This document shows positions 43,220-53,457 of a stretch of 64,000 nucleotides of DNA, in pieces. The notes under the pieces are model-generated. The model was not told the origin of the DNA. It worked only from the letters and a program-made list of their open reading frames with translations, and ran no database searches. This DNA comes from Ignavibacterium sp. (GTDB taxonomy: Bacteria > Bacteroidota > Ignavibacteria > Ignavibacteriales > Ignavibacteriaceae), in NCBI RefSeq assembly GCF_025998815.1, contig NZ_AP026678.1:3472001-3536000 (forward strand), read 5' to 3'. The position numbers and the translations under genes are program-made. How positions within the stretch are numbered: the stretch's first letter is position 1; the number at the start of each line of letters is the position of its first letter.

Positions 43220-43227
43220 TATTTTTG
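43220..43227 (+). promoter_or_regulatory. Candidate -7 element TATTTTTG for the glycosyltransferase gene
   Basis: Exact TAnnTTTG ending 25 bases before ATG 43253. Confidence 0.4.
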
Positions 43228-43252
43228 AAATGAAATTAAAAGGTGCTTTTAA

Positions 43253-44719
43253 ATGAATAAAAAACTTACCATAGTAATTCCAAAAGGCAATAAGCAGGCA
43301 AATCAGGTTACTATCGAAAGATTAAAGAATAATCTTTTAGTCGATAAAATAATTTTGCTTTCCAATGATGATGATAAACTTAATGCTGATGAAGTAATTC
43401 AAATTGAAAGTTTTCAGACAACAGATACAATTAAAAAAATTTCCAAACATCTTAATACTCAATATGTTTTGTTGGTTTTAAGTGATAAGCCAATTCTTCC
43501 TGGTCATTTTATGATTGAAAGATTCATTCAGATCTCTGAAAACACAAACGCCGGATTGGTTTACTCCGATTTTTATGAATCGGAAAACGGTACTTTGATT
43601 GCTCACCAGGTAATTGATTATCAGGAAGGAAGTTTACGAGATGATTTTGATTTCGGTGAGATGCTTTTCATCAGAGCAGATGCTTTCAAAAATGCAGTTA
43701 GCAAAATGAACAGTGATTATAAGTTCGCAGGAATTTATGATTTGCGATTAAAAATTTCAGAAAGTAATTCTTTGTTTCATATTCAGGAATACTTATACAC
43801 AGTAGAAAAAGCTGAGAAAGTTGGAACAGAGGATAAACATTTCAGTTATGTTGATCCGAAAAACAGACAAGTACAAATTGAAATGGAAGCTGCCTGTACA
43901 GAGCATTTGAAAACTGTTGGAGCGTATTTAAAACCCGAGCAAAAACAAATTGAGTTTGAAAATAATTTTGAATTTGAAGCAAGTGTTATAATTCCAGTTC
44001 GCAACAGAGTTAAAACAATTGGCGATGCAATCAAATCAGTTTTATCACAAAATACAAATTTTAAATTCAATCTGATTATAGTTGATAATCATTCAACTGA
44101 TGGCACTACCGAAGTAATATCAAAACACGCAAAAGAAGATAACAGAATAATTCATATTATTCCCGAAAGAAAAGATCTTGGAATCGGAGGTTGCTGGAAT
44201 GAAGCAGTTCATCATCAAAAATGCGGAAGATTTGCTTGTCAGTTAGATAGCGATGACATCTATAAAGATGAGAATACACTTCAGACAATAGTTGATACTT
44301 TTCATAAAGAGAAATGTGCGATGGTAATAGGTTCATACCAGATTACAGATTTTAATCTAAATGAATTACCACCGGGACTAATAGATCACAGAGAATGGAC
44401 AGATGAAAATGGTGCAAACAATGCATTAAGAATTAATGGACTTGGTGCACCACGTGCGTTTTACACTCCAATTCTTCGTGAGATAAAAATTCCGAATGTT
44501 AGTTATGGTGAAGACTATGCTGTTGGTTTAGCAATTAGTCGTGATTATAAAATTGGTAGAATCTATCATTCACTTTATCTTTGCAGAAGGTGGGAAGGTA
44601 ATACTGATGCAAAGCTTGATTTACCAAGAATAAACTCAAATAATTTTTATAAAGACAAAATCAGAACAATCGAATTATTAGCACGGAAAAAGAAAAACTC
44701 TGCAAAGGTTAAAATTTAA
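43253..44719 (+). CDS. Two-domain family 2 glycosyltransferase
   Basis: 488 residues. The C-terminal GT2 domain (about 240-480) is complete: [26 protein letters not shown], the metal-binding DSDD in [10 protein letters not shown], and a [11 protein letters not shown] acceptor-side motif. The N-terminal half (1-230) has a weaker GT-A-like pattern ([13 protein letters not shown], a [13 protein letters not shown] segment in place of a Dx[11 protein letters not shown]), so it looks like a second, perhaps non-catalytic, copy. There is no signal or membrane segment, so it acts in the cytoplasm. Donor and acceptor are unknown. It is transcribed alone. Confidence 0.83.
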   Translation: MNKKLTIVIPKGNKQANQVTIERLKNNLLVDKIILLSNDDDKLNADEVIQIESFQTTDTIKKISKHLNTQYVLLVLSDKPILPGHFMIERFIQISENTNAGLVYSDFYESENGTLIAHQVIDYQEGSLRDDFDFGEMLFIRADAFKNAVSKMNSDYKFAGIYDLRLKISESNSLFHIQEYLYTVEKAEKVGTEDKHFSYVDPKNRQVQIEMEAACTEHLKTVGAYLKPEQKQIEFENNFEFEASVIIPVRNRVKTIGDAIKSVLSQNTNFKFNLIIVDNHSTDGTTEVISKHAKEDNRIIHIIPERKDLGIGGCWNEAVHHQKCGRFACQLDSDDIYKDENTLQTIVDTFHKEKCAMVIGSYQITDFNLNELPPGLIDHREWTDENGANNALRINGLGAPRAFYTPILREIKIPNVSYGEDYAVGLAISRDYKIGRIYHSLYLCRRWEGNTDAKLDLPRINSNNFYKDKIRTIELLARKKKNSAKVKI

Positions 44720-44893
44720 CACCGAAATATTGTTTATAAATGACTTTTGTAGATGCAATTTATTGACTTTAGCAAGCGAAATAATTAGTTTTTCAATAGT
44801 CAAAAATTCCAATTGACTAAAAATTAATTCACGATAGAACTATATGAATACCGTAACAGGTTTTCATAATTTTCCATCAAAGGAGTCAGAGAT

Positions 44894-47800
44894 ATGAGAA
44901 AACTTCTACTGTTCTTCACCCTCTTTATAACTGCCTTCACAATTCAATCCTTTGCACAAACAGGAAAAATAAGCGGATATGTCCGTGACGCTGAAACAGG
45001 CGAAGAGCTTATTGGTGCAAATGTAATTATTGAAGGCACGACAATGGGTGCCGCAACGAATATTGATGGTTATTATTCAATTATCAATGTTCCTCCCGGC
45101 TCTTATACAGTAAGAGCTTCAATGGTTGGTTATTCTCCCAAAACCTTTCAGGATGTAAGAGTAAATATCAATTTAACAACTGAATTGAATATTACTCTTA
45201 GTTCATCTGCAATACAGACTGAAGAAGTTGTGGTAATTGCAACCCAACCGATTGTTCGTCAGGATGTTTCTTCAAGTGTTGTGAACCTGAATATTGAAGA
45301 AGTAAAAAGCTTACCTGTTGTAAGTGTAACAGGAATCATTGGACTTCAGGCAGGTGTTCAGGGCTTAACGATTCGTGGTGGTGGAAGTGATCAAACTGCA
45401 TTTGTAGTTAATGGTATCACACTTCGCGATGAAAGAGATAACACACCTTATACCGGAATCAGTTTTACATCAATCGAAGAATTGCAGATTCAGACAGGTG
45501 GTTTTAATGCTGAATATGGAAACATTCGCTCAGGTCTTATCAACATTGTAACCAAAGAAGGAAAGAAAGATAAATATTCAGTTTCCTTTATTGGAAGATA
45601 CAGACCTGCAGGAAGAAAACATTTTGGCGCAGCTGTCAATGATCCAAATTCATATTGGATAAAACCATATATTGATCCTGATGTCGCATGGACTGGAACA
45701 AACAATGGAAATTGGGATATATACACTCAAAGAAATTATGCAAAATTCCCCGGTGGATGGAATGCTGTTTCCGAAGCTTTGTTAAGTGATTCTGACCCAA
45801 CAAATGATTTAACACCTGAAGCAGCTCAGCAACTATTCTTATGGCAACACAGAAGAGAACTTGATATCAATAAACATGATTATGATGTTGATATGAGTGT
45901 AAGTGGTCCGGTTCCGGGTGGGCAATCGCTTGGTAATCTGAGGTTTTTAGCTTCATACAGACAAACCAGAGAAATGTATTACATTCCTCTTTCAAAAGAT
46001 TCTTATCAGGATTTTAATGGTCAGATTAGATTAACTTCTGACATTGCAACCGGAATGAAGCTATCAGTTGAAGGATTATATGGAGAGCAAACCGGAACAA
46101 ACAGCAGTCGTTCAGGTGGACCTGGTTTATTCCGTTCTGCTTCCGGTATTGCAAGCAATATCGATGTGAGAGCTGGTGCAAGCTATCTTGATGCCCGAGT
46201 TTATGCGTCAGATTACTGGGCTCCAAGTAAGATCATAACTAATATGCAAGGATTTAAATTTACTCATGTTTTAAGTCCTCAAACATTCTATGAAGTACTC
46301 GGAAGTCGTGTTGCATCGAAGTATGATACAAATCCGGGAAGAAAAAGAGATACAAGAAAACTTTATAATATTGGTGGTGTTCTGTTCGATGAATCTCCAA
46401 TTGGTTACTTTAGTGGAGTAAGCTCCGGAATTGGTTCTGCAATGAATATGGGACTTGGATACAGTAACTCAAGAGATTCAAGTAAACTTGCCACATACAC
46501 ATTAAAAACAGATTTTGCCAGCCAGGTTGATAAATATAACTACATAAAAACCGGATTCGAATTTATTTATACAGATAACAATGTTAACTATGGTTTAATT
46601 GAACCGGCTCTGCCTTCAAGCAATTCAATTTCAGCATGGCATACATTCCCGAAAAGATTAGGAGTTTATGTTCAGGACAAACTTGAGTTTGAAGGTATGA
46701 TTGCAAATCTCGGTATAAGATTAGACTATCTTGACCCGGGCGGAGAGTGGTATGAATATGATCCATACAACAAAGCTCTTTCCGGAAAATTTGCTGGTGG
46801 ATTGGATACTCTGTTAAAGAAAGTTAGCGTTGAGAAACAATTAAACATTTCACCACGACTTGGTGTAGCATTCCCAATCACAGTTAACAGCAAACTTTAT
46901 TTCAACTATGGTCATTTCAGATCAATGCCCGTTCCTGAAAACTTGTTCTTGTTAAGACGCTCTCTTTCAACATTCGAAGTAACAAGAATTGCAAATCCTT
47001 CGAATCCATTACCAAGGACTATTGCTTATGAGTTGGGTTACGAACAAAATATGTTTGATCAGTTTTTATTAAGTATTAAAGGTTATTACAAAGACATAAG
47101 CGATCAACCAAGATTGGTAACTTATATCAGCAGAAATGGTGCAGTTAATTATTCCAGACCTGAACCGAACAACTATGCTGATATCAGAGGATTTGAGATT
47201 GAACTTCGCAAGAACAGAGGCGAATGGATAACAGGATTTTTCAACTATACTTATATGGTCACAACAAGCGGTTTCTTCGGACTTGATATTTATTATGAAG
47301 ACCCAGCATTATTCAGACAAAGACAAACTGATACAAAACTACTTTATCAGAATAAACCTGTTCCTCAACCTTATGCTCGTGCTAATATTGATATCTTTAC
47401 TCCTGATGATTGGGGTCCGAGTTTAGGCGGAGTAAAAATCTTTGATAAGTGGAGATTGAATTTGCTCGGAACCTGGAGTTCAGGAACATTCTTTAGTTGG
47501 ACTGGTCCCGGTGCAGCACAAGCTGGTTATGAAAATAATTTCCAATGGAATGATTTCTATAATCTTGATTTAAGATTATCAAAGACATTTAATTTCGGAA
47601 GACTTGAAGTAGAATTATTTATGGATATGTATAATGCATTAAATATCCGTTATATGAGTTATCAGGCAGGATTTGTTGATGCACAGGATTATTATGATTA
47701 TATGAAATCACTTCATCTGCCGGCAGATAAAGTTAAAGATTTCAATTATGGCAATATTCCGGGTGATGATAATCCGGGTGATTACAGAAAACCAGGAGTT

Positions 47801-48052
47801 GAATGGCAACCTTTAGAGTATGCTAACAATGTTTTTACACTGTCGAATCCAAATAAAAGAGCCTGGTATTTTGATGCACAAACAAGCAATTATTATCAAT
47901 GGGATGGAAATAAATGGAATAAAGTACCTGATTCAAAAGTAAAGGAAGTGCTTGATAACAAAGCGTACATTGATATGCCTAATTTGCATTATACAACTTT
48001 TCTTAACCCAAGAAATATATTCTTCGGAATTAAATTTAATTTCGATTTATAA
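44894..48052 (+). CDS. TonB-dependent outer-membrane receptor
   Basis: 1052 residues. A signal peptide (to about residue 21) is followed by a carboxypeptidase-regulatory-like domain (GKISGYVRDAETGEELIGA, about 24-105), a plug domain (VVVIATQP, LTIRGGG, VNGITLRD, GGFNAEYGNI) and a large barrel ending in FFGIKFNFDL. It belongs to the CarboxypepD-reg TonB receptor class common in FCB bacteria and may import a large ligand. A strong AAAGGAG site lies before the ATG. It heads an operon with a T9SS cargo, two lipoproteins and a PorV-like protein. A possible sigma-70-like promoter is TTGACT (44813) and TAGAAC (44835), 16 bases apart. Confidence 0.9.
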   Translation: MRKLLLFFTLFITAFTIQSFAQTGKISGYVRDAETGEELIGANVIIEGTTMGAATNIDGYYSIINVPPGSYTVRASMVGYSPKTFQDVRVNINLTTELNITLSSSAIQTEEVVVIATQPIVRQDVSSSVVNLNIEEVKSLPVVSVTGIIGLQAGVQGLTIRGGGSDQTAFVVNGITLRDERDNTPYTGISFTSIEELQIQTGGFNAEYGNIRSGLINIVTKEGKKDKYSVSFIGRYRPAGRKHFGAAVNDPNSYWIKPYIDPDVAWTGTNNGNWDIYTQRNYAKFPGGWNAVSEALLSDSDPTNDLTPEAAQQLFLWQHRRELDINKHDYDVDMSVSGPVPGGQSLGNLRFLASYRQTREMYYIPLSKDSYQDFNGQIRLTSDIATGMKLSVEGLYGEQTGTNSSRSGGPGLFRSASGIASNIDVRAGASYLDARVYASDYWAPSKIITNMQGFKFTHVLSPQTFYEVLGSRVASKYDTNPGRKRDTRKLYNIGGVLFDESPIGYFSGVSSGIGSAMNMGLGYSNSRDSSKLATYTLKTDFASQVDKYNYIKTGFEFIYTDNNVNYGLIEPALPSSNSISAWHTFPKRLGVYVQDKLEFEGMIANLGIRLDYLDPGGEWYEYDPYNKALSGKFAGGLDTLLKKVSVEKQLNISPRLGVAFPITVNSKLYFNYGHFRSMPVPENLFLLRRSLSTFEVTRIANPSNPLPRTIAYELGYEQNMFDQFLLSIKGYYKDISDQPRLVTYISRNGAVNYSRPEPNNYADIRGFEIELRKNRGEWITGFFNYTYMVTTSGFFGLDIYYEDPALFRQRQTDTKLLYQNKPVPQPYARANIDIFTPDDWGPSLGGVKIFDKWRLNLLGTWSSGTFFSWTGPGAAQAGYENNFQWNDFYNLDLRLSKTFNFGRLEVELFMDMYNALNIRYMSYQAGFVDAQDYYDYMKSLHLPADKVKDFNYGNIPGDDNPGDYRKPGVEWQPLEYANNVFTLSNPNKRAWYFDAQTSNYYQWDGNKWNKVPDSKVKEVLDNKAYIDMPNLHYTTFLNPRNIFFGIKFNFDL

Positions 48053-48080
48053 TAGTTAAAGAATTTAAATAGAGGAACTA

Positions 48081-50156
48081 ATGAAAAGATTAAAACAAAC
48101 AACACAGCTATCAATCATACTGATTTCCATAATGTTTGTTTTCCTTTCATCAACTGAAGTGAAAGCACAATTCACAAATGTCTGGATGTCAGCAGGTAGT
48201 TTACATAGCTGGTATTCGGAAATTGGCTCTGAGCTTGAAGAAGCATTCGTCAGAAGACAACAGTACGGAATGCAATGGCCAGCAATTTACAAAGCTCAGG
48301 ATATGCAGGCAGCCAGAGGATTCTGGATTGGTGCTAAAGATTTCACTGATGAACAGGGAAATAATTTTCCTTATAAAGTTGTAACAATCGGACCTCGTAA
48401 TCCAATGTTTTACGCTGCTTATCCTGTTAAAATGGAACTCGTTAGCAAGTTTGATGCTCCGATTGTAACTGTTGATGGAAATCTTACTTATGAGAAATCC
48501 GTAACCATAGACAGAGTGGAAGATACTCTCAAAGCTGATAGAATGATTATCAATGCTGTTAACACCCAGCTTGGTGTTACAATGGAAAGAAAAATTTATC
48601 AGTTCTCTCAGCAGTATCACGATAATTACATCGTTTATGAATATACATTTACAAATACCGGTAACACAGACGGCGACCCGGAAATCGAACTTCCTAACAA
48701 TACTGTTAAAGATATGTATGTTTTCTGGACTTACAGAAATGCTGTTAATGCTTCTACAAGATATGTAATTGGTAATTCAACAGGTTGGGGTAAAAATACA
48801 ATGAACGATGCCAGAGGCGATGGAGTTAAACCAGATCCTGCCGGTGAACAATTTCGTTGTCAGTTCTCCTGGCATGGTTTCACTGGTGAAAAAGATGTTT
48901 CTTATGATAATATCGGTGGACCTATCTGGGCACTGAATAGTAATGCGTTATTATATAATGCTTCTGATGATACAATTGGAAGACTTGGTGCAACACAATT
49001 CATTGGAGTATTAACATTACACGCTGATAAATCGGCAACTGATAAATCAGATGATCCTGCTCAACCTTCTCACACTTCTTATCTTGATTCTGATGATGAT
49101 AAATTATTAGGCGGTAGAGATAATGCTTTTAATATTGCAAGAATGACAACTCAATATGAGTTTATGGCTAACACCGGTCATATGAGTCCGAGACACGCAG
49201 ACCTTGTTGAGCCAAGTGGTGATTTCGCTCTGCAAAGAACAAACCCGAACCTTGGCAATACTGGTGGGTTTTCATTTAATAACGGCTATGGTCCTTATAC
49301 ACTGGGTCCTGGTGAAAGCGTAAGAATTGTTATGGTTGAAGGTGCTGATGGACTCTCAAGAGCAGAGCAGATTAGAGTTGGAAGATTATTTAAAACCGGG
49401 GGTATAAGTGCTATTGATAAAGACAGAATAGTTATCGACAGCGGAAGAGTAAAACTGTTTCAGACTTTCCAGCGAGCAACTGATAACTTCAATTCCGGTT
49501 GGAACATTCCTCAGCCGCCAAGACCTCCCAAAACATTTGAAGTTCAGGGACTTGGTGACAGAATTTCTCTTACCTGGTCTGTTGATGCTTCTGATCCAAA
49601 TCCGCCAACAGGTTTCAGAATTTATCGTACACTTGGCGATTACTTCAGAGATTATACTTTGATTGCAGAGCTTCCTGCAGATGCCAGAAGTTTTGATGAT
49701 GTAACAGCAATTCGCGGTTTCAGTTATTTCTACTATATAACTGCTATTGGTGCTGATCAACCTGGTGGACCTGGAACTCCTCCGGGAAAACTTGAGAGCA
49801 GCAGATATTATACTCAAACTTATGAACCGGTCACATTGAAAAGACCTCCGGAAAAAGATTTATCAAAAATCAAAATTGTTCCTAATCCTTATGTTATAGA
49901 TTCTGATTTCAGATATTCAGGAAGATATGACGATGATAAAATTTCATTCTTCAATCTCCCGACAAATTGTACTATAAAGATTTATACAGAACTTGGTGAA
50001 TTGATCAAGACAATTGAACACAAGGGAAGTGGTGATAATTACTGGTATAATGTTACTTCATCAAACCAGATAGTTGCAAGCGGAATTTACATCGCAGTAT
50101 TTACAGATAATGATACAGGCGAAAGTAAGATTGAAAAATTCGCAATTATCCGTTAA
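48081..50156 (+). CDS. Secreted fibronectin-III protein with T9SS-type C-terminus
   Basis: 691 residues with a signal peptide (ending EVKAQ). Residues about 30-470 are a beta-rich domain of unknown function common in Ignavibacteria-like genomes beside TonB receptors; it contains an Asp-rich loop (SYLDSDDDKLLGG). A fibronectin type III domain follows (about 475-575; PPRPPKTFEVQGLGDRISLTW). The last 90 or so residues resemble a T9SS sorting domain (KIVPNPYV, IYTELGELIKTI, ASGIYIAVF). No enzyme motif is recognised. It lies 28 bases after the receptor gene and probably acts at the surface with it. Confidence 0.72.
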   Translation: MKRLKQTTQLSIILISIMFVFLSSTEVKAQFTNVWMSAGSLHSWYSEIGSELEEAFVRRQQYGMQWPAIYKAQDMQAARGFWIGAKDFTDEQGNNFPYKVVTIGPRNPMFYAAYPVKMELVSKFDAPIVTVDGNLTYEKSVTIDRVEDTLKADRMIINAVNTQLGVTMERKIYQFSQQYHDNYIVYEYTFTNTGNTDGDPEIELPNNTVKDMYVFWTYRNAVNASTRYVIGNSTGWGKNTMNDARGDGVKPDPAGEQFRCQFSWHGFTGEKDVSYDNIGGPIWALNSNALLYNASDDTIGRLGATQFIGVLTLHADKSATDKSDDPAQPSHTSYLDSDDDKLLGGRDNAFNIARMTTQYEFMANTGHMSPRHADLVEPSGDFALQRTNPNLGNTGGFSFNNGYGPYTLGPGESVRIVMVEGADGLSRAEQIRVGRLFKTGGISAIDKDRIVIDSGRVKLFQTFQRATDNFNSGWNIPQPPRPPKTFEVQGLGDRISLTWSVDASDPNPPTGFRIYRTLGDYFRDYTLIAELPADARSFDDVTAIRGFSYFYYITAIGADQPGGPGTPPGKLESSRYYTQTYEPVTLKRPPEKDLSKIKIVPNPYVIDSDFRYSGRYDDDKISFFNLPTNCTIKIYTELGELIKTIEHKGSGDNYWYNVTSSNQIVASGIYIAVFTDNDTGESKIEKFAIIR

Positions 50157-50190
50157 CAAAAATTTTATGAAAATAAAAAAGGCATTACAA

Positions 50191-51102
50191 ATGAAAAGAT
50201 TATTAACTCTACTGATTGCAACAGCAGTTCTTTCATTTGCAGGATGCGAATATTTCGAGAATAGCGATACATTGAACATCTCTTCATTTGAAGTGAATCT
50301 TACCGGGTTACCAACATTACCCTCATCACTTACTTATGTCGGATGGTTCGATGGAGATGATATTCCTGCAACTTACCTTTTCGATAAAGATGCTGATGCG
50401 AACGGAAATATATCTTATATAAATAATGAAACACCTTTGAAGATTCTCGACAGCGCTCAGATTTTCTATATCACAATAGAAAACAAGGCTGATGTTGGCG
50501 CACCCAATTTCAGACCGAGTTCAAGAATTATACTTCAGGGAAGATTCACTAAAGGTGCTGCTAACCTTTGGATAAGTGAAAACGCTGACAAGTACTCCAT
50601 AGCAAGAGCCAAATATTCTCTTGATACTCCAACTGACGATCCGGCTGCAAATGATTTCAGCGGATTATGGTTTGTTGATTCACTCGATGCCGGTACACCT
50701 GCTGCTGGTCTTGATTTACCAATTCTTTACGGTGGTTGGATTTATGAAGGATGGATTGAAGTAAATGGAAATTTCATTTCGACAGGAAGATTTTCAAATC
50801 CTGCTGCAGCAGATTTGTTTAACGGATTTAGTGGAACAGCAGCTGCTTATCCCTTTCCCGGCGAAGATTTTCTGAACAATGCACCTTCTGGTTTTACATT
50901 TCCTCTTGATCTCAGAGGTGTTAAAGCTCATATCAGTCTTGAAAGGAGAAATGGTGACCCAAACGGAACAGCACCAAACATTATTCTCTACAGCACTGAA
51001 ATTCCGGCAAATGCAGTTCATAAAAAATCTTATGATATGAATTATACAAACAACACATTACCGCAAGGTTATGCAGTTATAAAAGTGGATTTACTTGAGT
51101 AG
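50191..51102 (+). CDS. Lipoprotein of unknown function, third gene of the TonB operon
   Basis: I choose ATG 50191, since it directly starts a lipoprotein signal (KRLLTLLIATAVLSFAGC); frames extending back to 50074 would lie inside the previous gene. About 303 residues. The mature part is beta-rich with Asp/Asn-rich loops (DKDADANGN, AINDFSG-like turns) and no recognised catalytic motif. A surface- or periplasm-facing partner of the adjacent receptor, analogous in position to SusD-type lipoproteins but not similar to SusD, is the simplest reading. Confidence 0.65.
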   Translation: MKRLLTLLIATAVLSFAGCEYFENSDTLNISSFEVNLTGLPTLPSSLTYVGWFDGDDIPATYLFDKDADANGNISYINNETPLKILDSAQIFYITIENKADVGAPNFRPSSRIILQGRFTKGAANLWISENADKYSIARAKYSLDTPTDDPAANDFSGLWFVDSLDAGTPAAGLDLPILYGGWIYEGWIEVNGNFISTGRFSNPAAADLFNGFSGTAAAYPFPGEDFLNNAPSGFTFPLDLRGVKAHISLERRNGDPNGTAPNIILYSTEIPANAVHKKSYDMNYTNNTLPQGYAVIKVDLLE

Positions 51103-51147
51103 AAAATTCATTACTCTTAAATCTGAAAAAAAATTATAGGTATTTAA

Positions 51148-52158
51148 ATGAAAAAAATAATTTTACTAATGGTCGTCAGCTTAATCATCACTACTGTGCT
51201 TAATGTTAATGCACAGGAAAGAAAAAAGCTGGCTCAAACTGGAATGAAATTTTTAAGTGTTTCACTTGATCCACGCGCTGCAGCGTTAAGCGATGCTATG
51301 ACTACCGTTCAGAATAATTCAGCCTCAATGCTTTATAATCCTTCAGGTATGGCTGAAATGGATAGATTAGTTGATTATTCATTCGGTACCACAAGATGGA
51401 TTGCAGATATTAACTACATTCACGGAACTGCTGCATTAAATCTTTTTGACGGACAATATGGAGTTATAGGACTTTCGCTTGTTGCTGTGGATTACGGTGA
51501 ATTCAATGGTACAATTGTAGCCAATAACGATGATGGTTACATTGATGTCGGAACATATAAGCCAACAGCAGTTGCTCTTGGTATTGGTTACGCCAAAGCA
51601 TTATCTCAGAAATTTTCTGTTGGTGGAAATATTAGATTCGTAAGACAATCAATGGGAACAGCCGTTGTAACAGTTGATCCTACAGGTAAAGCAGTTTCAA
51701 AAGAGCATAAGGCAGAAGTTCTATCTTTTGATTTCGGTATGTTATATCACACAGGATTCAAAAGCTTGGATTTTGGAATGAGTATCAGAAATTTTTCTAA
51801 AGAAATAAAATATATTGATGAATCATTTCAGCTTCCGCTTACATTCAAAATTGGTCTTTCAATGAATCTGATTGATTTAACAGAAATTGATCGTGGTATG
51901 CATTCATTCCTGCTTTCTGTTGATGCATCGCACCCAAGAGATTATCCTGAACAGGTTTCGGTTGGTGCTGAATATACTTTCCTGAATACTTTCTCAATTC
52001 GTGGTGGTTACACTTTCCCGACTGATGAACAGGAATTCAGCGCCGGTGTTGGCTTTAAACAGGAATTAGCCGGAGTTAATTTCGCAATTGATTATTCCTA
52101 CACTCCATTTGGAATATTCGATAATGTTCACAGAGTATCAGTTAACATTGGTTATTAA
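51148..52158 (+). CDS. PorV/PorQ-family outer-membrane protein
   Basis: 336 residues. A signal peptide (ending NVNAQ) is followed by the hallmark of PorV/PorQ-type FadL-like barrels: AQTGMKFLSVSLDPRAAALSDA and SMLYNPSGMAEMD near the N-terminus, then repeated amphipathic strands ending VHRVSVNIGY. In T9SS, PorV carries cargo from the translocon to the surface attachment complex. Several paralogues usually occur, and this one sits in an operon with two T9SS cargo genes. Whether it is the general PorV or a dedicated one is not known. Confidence 0.85.
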   Translation: MKKIILLMVVSLIITTVLNVNAQERKKLAQTGMKFLSVSLDPRAAALSDAMTTVQNNSASMLYNPSGMAEMDRLVDYSFGTTRWIADINYIHGTAALNLFDGQYGVIGLSLVAVDYGEFNGTIVANNDDGYIDVGTYKPTAVALGIGYAKALSQKFSVGGNIRFVRQSMGTAVVTVDPTGKAVSKEHKAEVLSFDFGMLYHTGFKSLDFGMSIRNFSKEIKYIDESFQLPLTFKIGLSMNLIDLTEIDRGMHSFLLSVDASHPRDYPEQVSVGAEYTFLNTFSIRGGYTFPTDEQEFSAGVGFKQELAGVNFAIDYSYTPFGIFDNVHRVSVNIGY

Positions 52159-52178
52159 AAATTTTAAGAGATAGAATT

Positions 52179-53405
52179 ATGAAAAATCTATACAAACTAT
52201 TACTAATAATCGCAGCACTTGGATTAAGCATTCTTTATAGTTGTTCTGAAGAGACAGCACCAAGTCTTTACGATCCCGGTAAATATCAGTTCAGAGAAGA
52301 TCCGGTAATCACTAACATCGATCCTCCGGGTTCTGCTCTTGCCGGTGTTACAGTTTTAACAATTACCGGAAATAATTTTTCAGATATCCCTGGCGAAACT
52401 TCAGTTTACTTCAACGGTGTCAAAGGTCAGATTCTGAATGTCACAACTACACAAATTCAGGTAAAACCTCCTGTTGTTGTAGCTGATACAGTTTTAGTAA
52501 AAGTGAAAGTTGCCGGAGCAATAAATCTTAGCAATACACTAATTTATAAATTAACTGCAGCAGTAGTTGAAGTTTATAAATTCGATCCCAACAACGGAGA
52601 AGTTCCCTGGGCAGTAACTTTCGACAATACTCAGAATATGGTTGTTTCAGTTGAAGGGAAGGGCGTTTGGAAATTTTCAGGAGATGCAAACCCAAACAAA
52701 ACATATATTCCGAAAGGAGCTGAAACAAAGTGGAATACTCTCCGCCAATTCTCAAATGGTGAGATTTATGCTTCAAAAAGTTTAAGAGGAATCTGGAAAC
52801 TGACTGCAGGTGTTACTCCACCAAATGCACCTTGGGTTGCAACGCCAAGCGGAACAGTGCTGATTGATTTTGATTTCGATCAAAATACAAACTTATGGGC
52901 TGTTGGAAGTAATAATTTTATTTTCAGAATTAAACAGGATTTATCCGTTGCACAATTTCCTTTTCAGGCACAGTTAAGAGCAGTCAGAGTTTATAATGGT
53001 AATCTGTATGTTGCTGGACTTAAGTCAGGAGTTGAAGGTGTCTGGAGAATTCCAATTGATGCAAATGGTGATTTGGGTACAGAAGAATTATATTTCAATA
53101 TGACAGCAAACTTTCCTGGTGTAAAAATTAATGCAATGACATTCTCTGCAGATGGCGATTTATTCCTTGGAACAGATCGCTCAACAGACCCGATTATAAT
53201 TGTTAAACCGGATAAAAGCACGCAGACATTATATGAAGGTGTGATTCCGGCTAAAAATATTGTTTCAATGTATTGGCCTTCAGGAAACTTTTTGTATGTT
53301 ACCAGAGAAGCTGAAAGAGATGCTACTTCAGGTAGTATAATAAGAACTCAAACTATACTCAAAATTGATATTCAGAAACCTGGGGCAAATTATTATAATC
53401 AATAA
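52179..53405 (+). CDS. IPT/TIG-domain lipoprotein with propeller-like repeats
   Basis: 408 residues with a lipobox (SILYSC). An IPT/TIG Ig-like domain spans about 40-130 (PVITNIDPPGSALAGVTVLT, ITGNNFSD). The remainder has repeats of the NHL/SMP-type propeller (TFDNTQNMVVSV, LIDFDFDQNTNLWAVG, AMTFSADGDLFLG). IPT/TIG plus propeller proteins near SusC/TonB receptors usually bind glycans or other ligands at the surface. It is 20 bases after the PorV-like gene. Confidence 0.78.
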   Translation: MKNLYKLLLIIAALGLSILYSCSEETAPSLYDPGKYQFREDPVITNIDPPGSALAGVTVLTITGNNFSDIPGETSVYFNGVKGQILNVTTTQIQVKPPVVVADTVLVKVKVAGAINLSNTLIYKLTAAVVEVYKFDPNNGEVPWAVTFDNTQNMVVSVEGKGVWKFSGDANPNKTYIPKGAETKWNTLRQFSNGEIYASKSLRGIWKLTAGVTPPNAPWVATPSGTVLIDFDFDQNTNLWAVGSNNFIFRIKQDLSVAQFPFQAQLRAVRVYNGNLYVAGLKSGVEGVWRIPIDANGDLGTEELYFNMTANFPGVKINAMTFSADGDLFLGTDRSTDPIIIVKPDKSTQTLYEGVIPAKNIVSMYWPSGNFLYVTREAERDATSGSIIRTQTILKIDIQKPGANYYNQ

Positions 53406-53457
53406 AGAAAATTGTCTCAAAGGACATAATTACTAACAACAAACAAAGGAGTACTTT

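Noticed and set aside
39568-44858. Identical 15-mer ATGAATACCGTAACA at 39568-39582 and 44844-44858
   Set aside because: A few chance 15-mer matches are expected in 64 kb of AT-rich sequence, and the two contexts differ (terminator end versus receptor leader).
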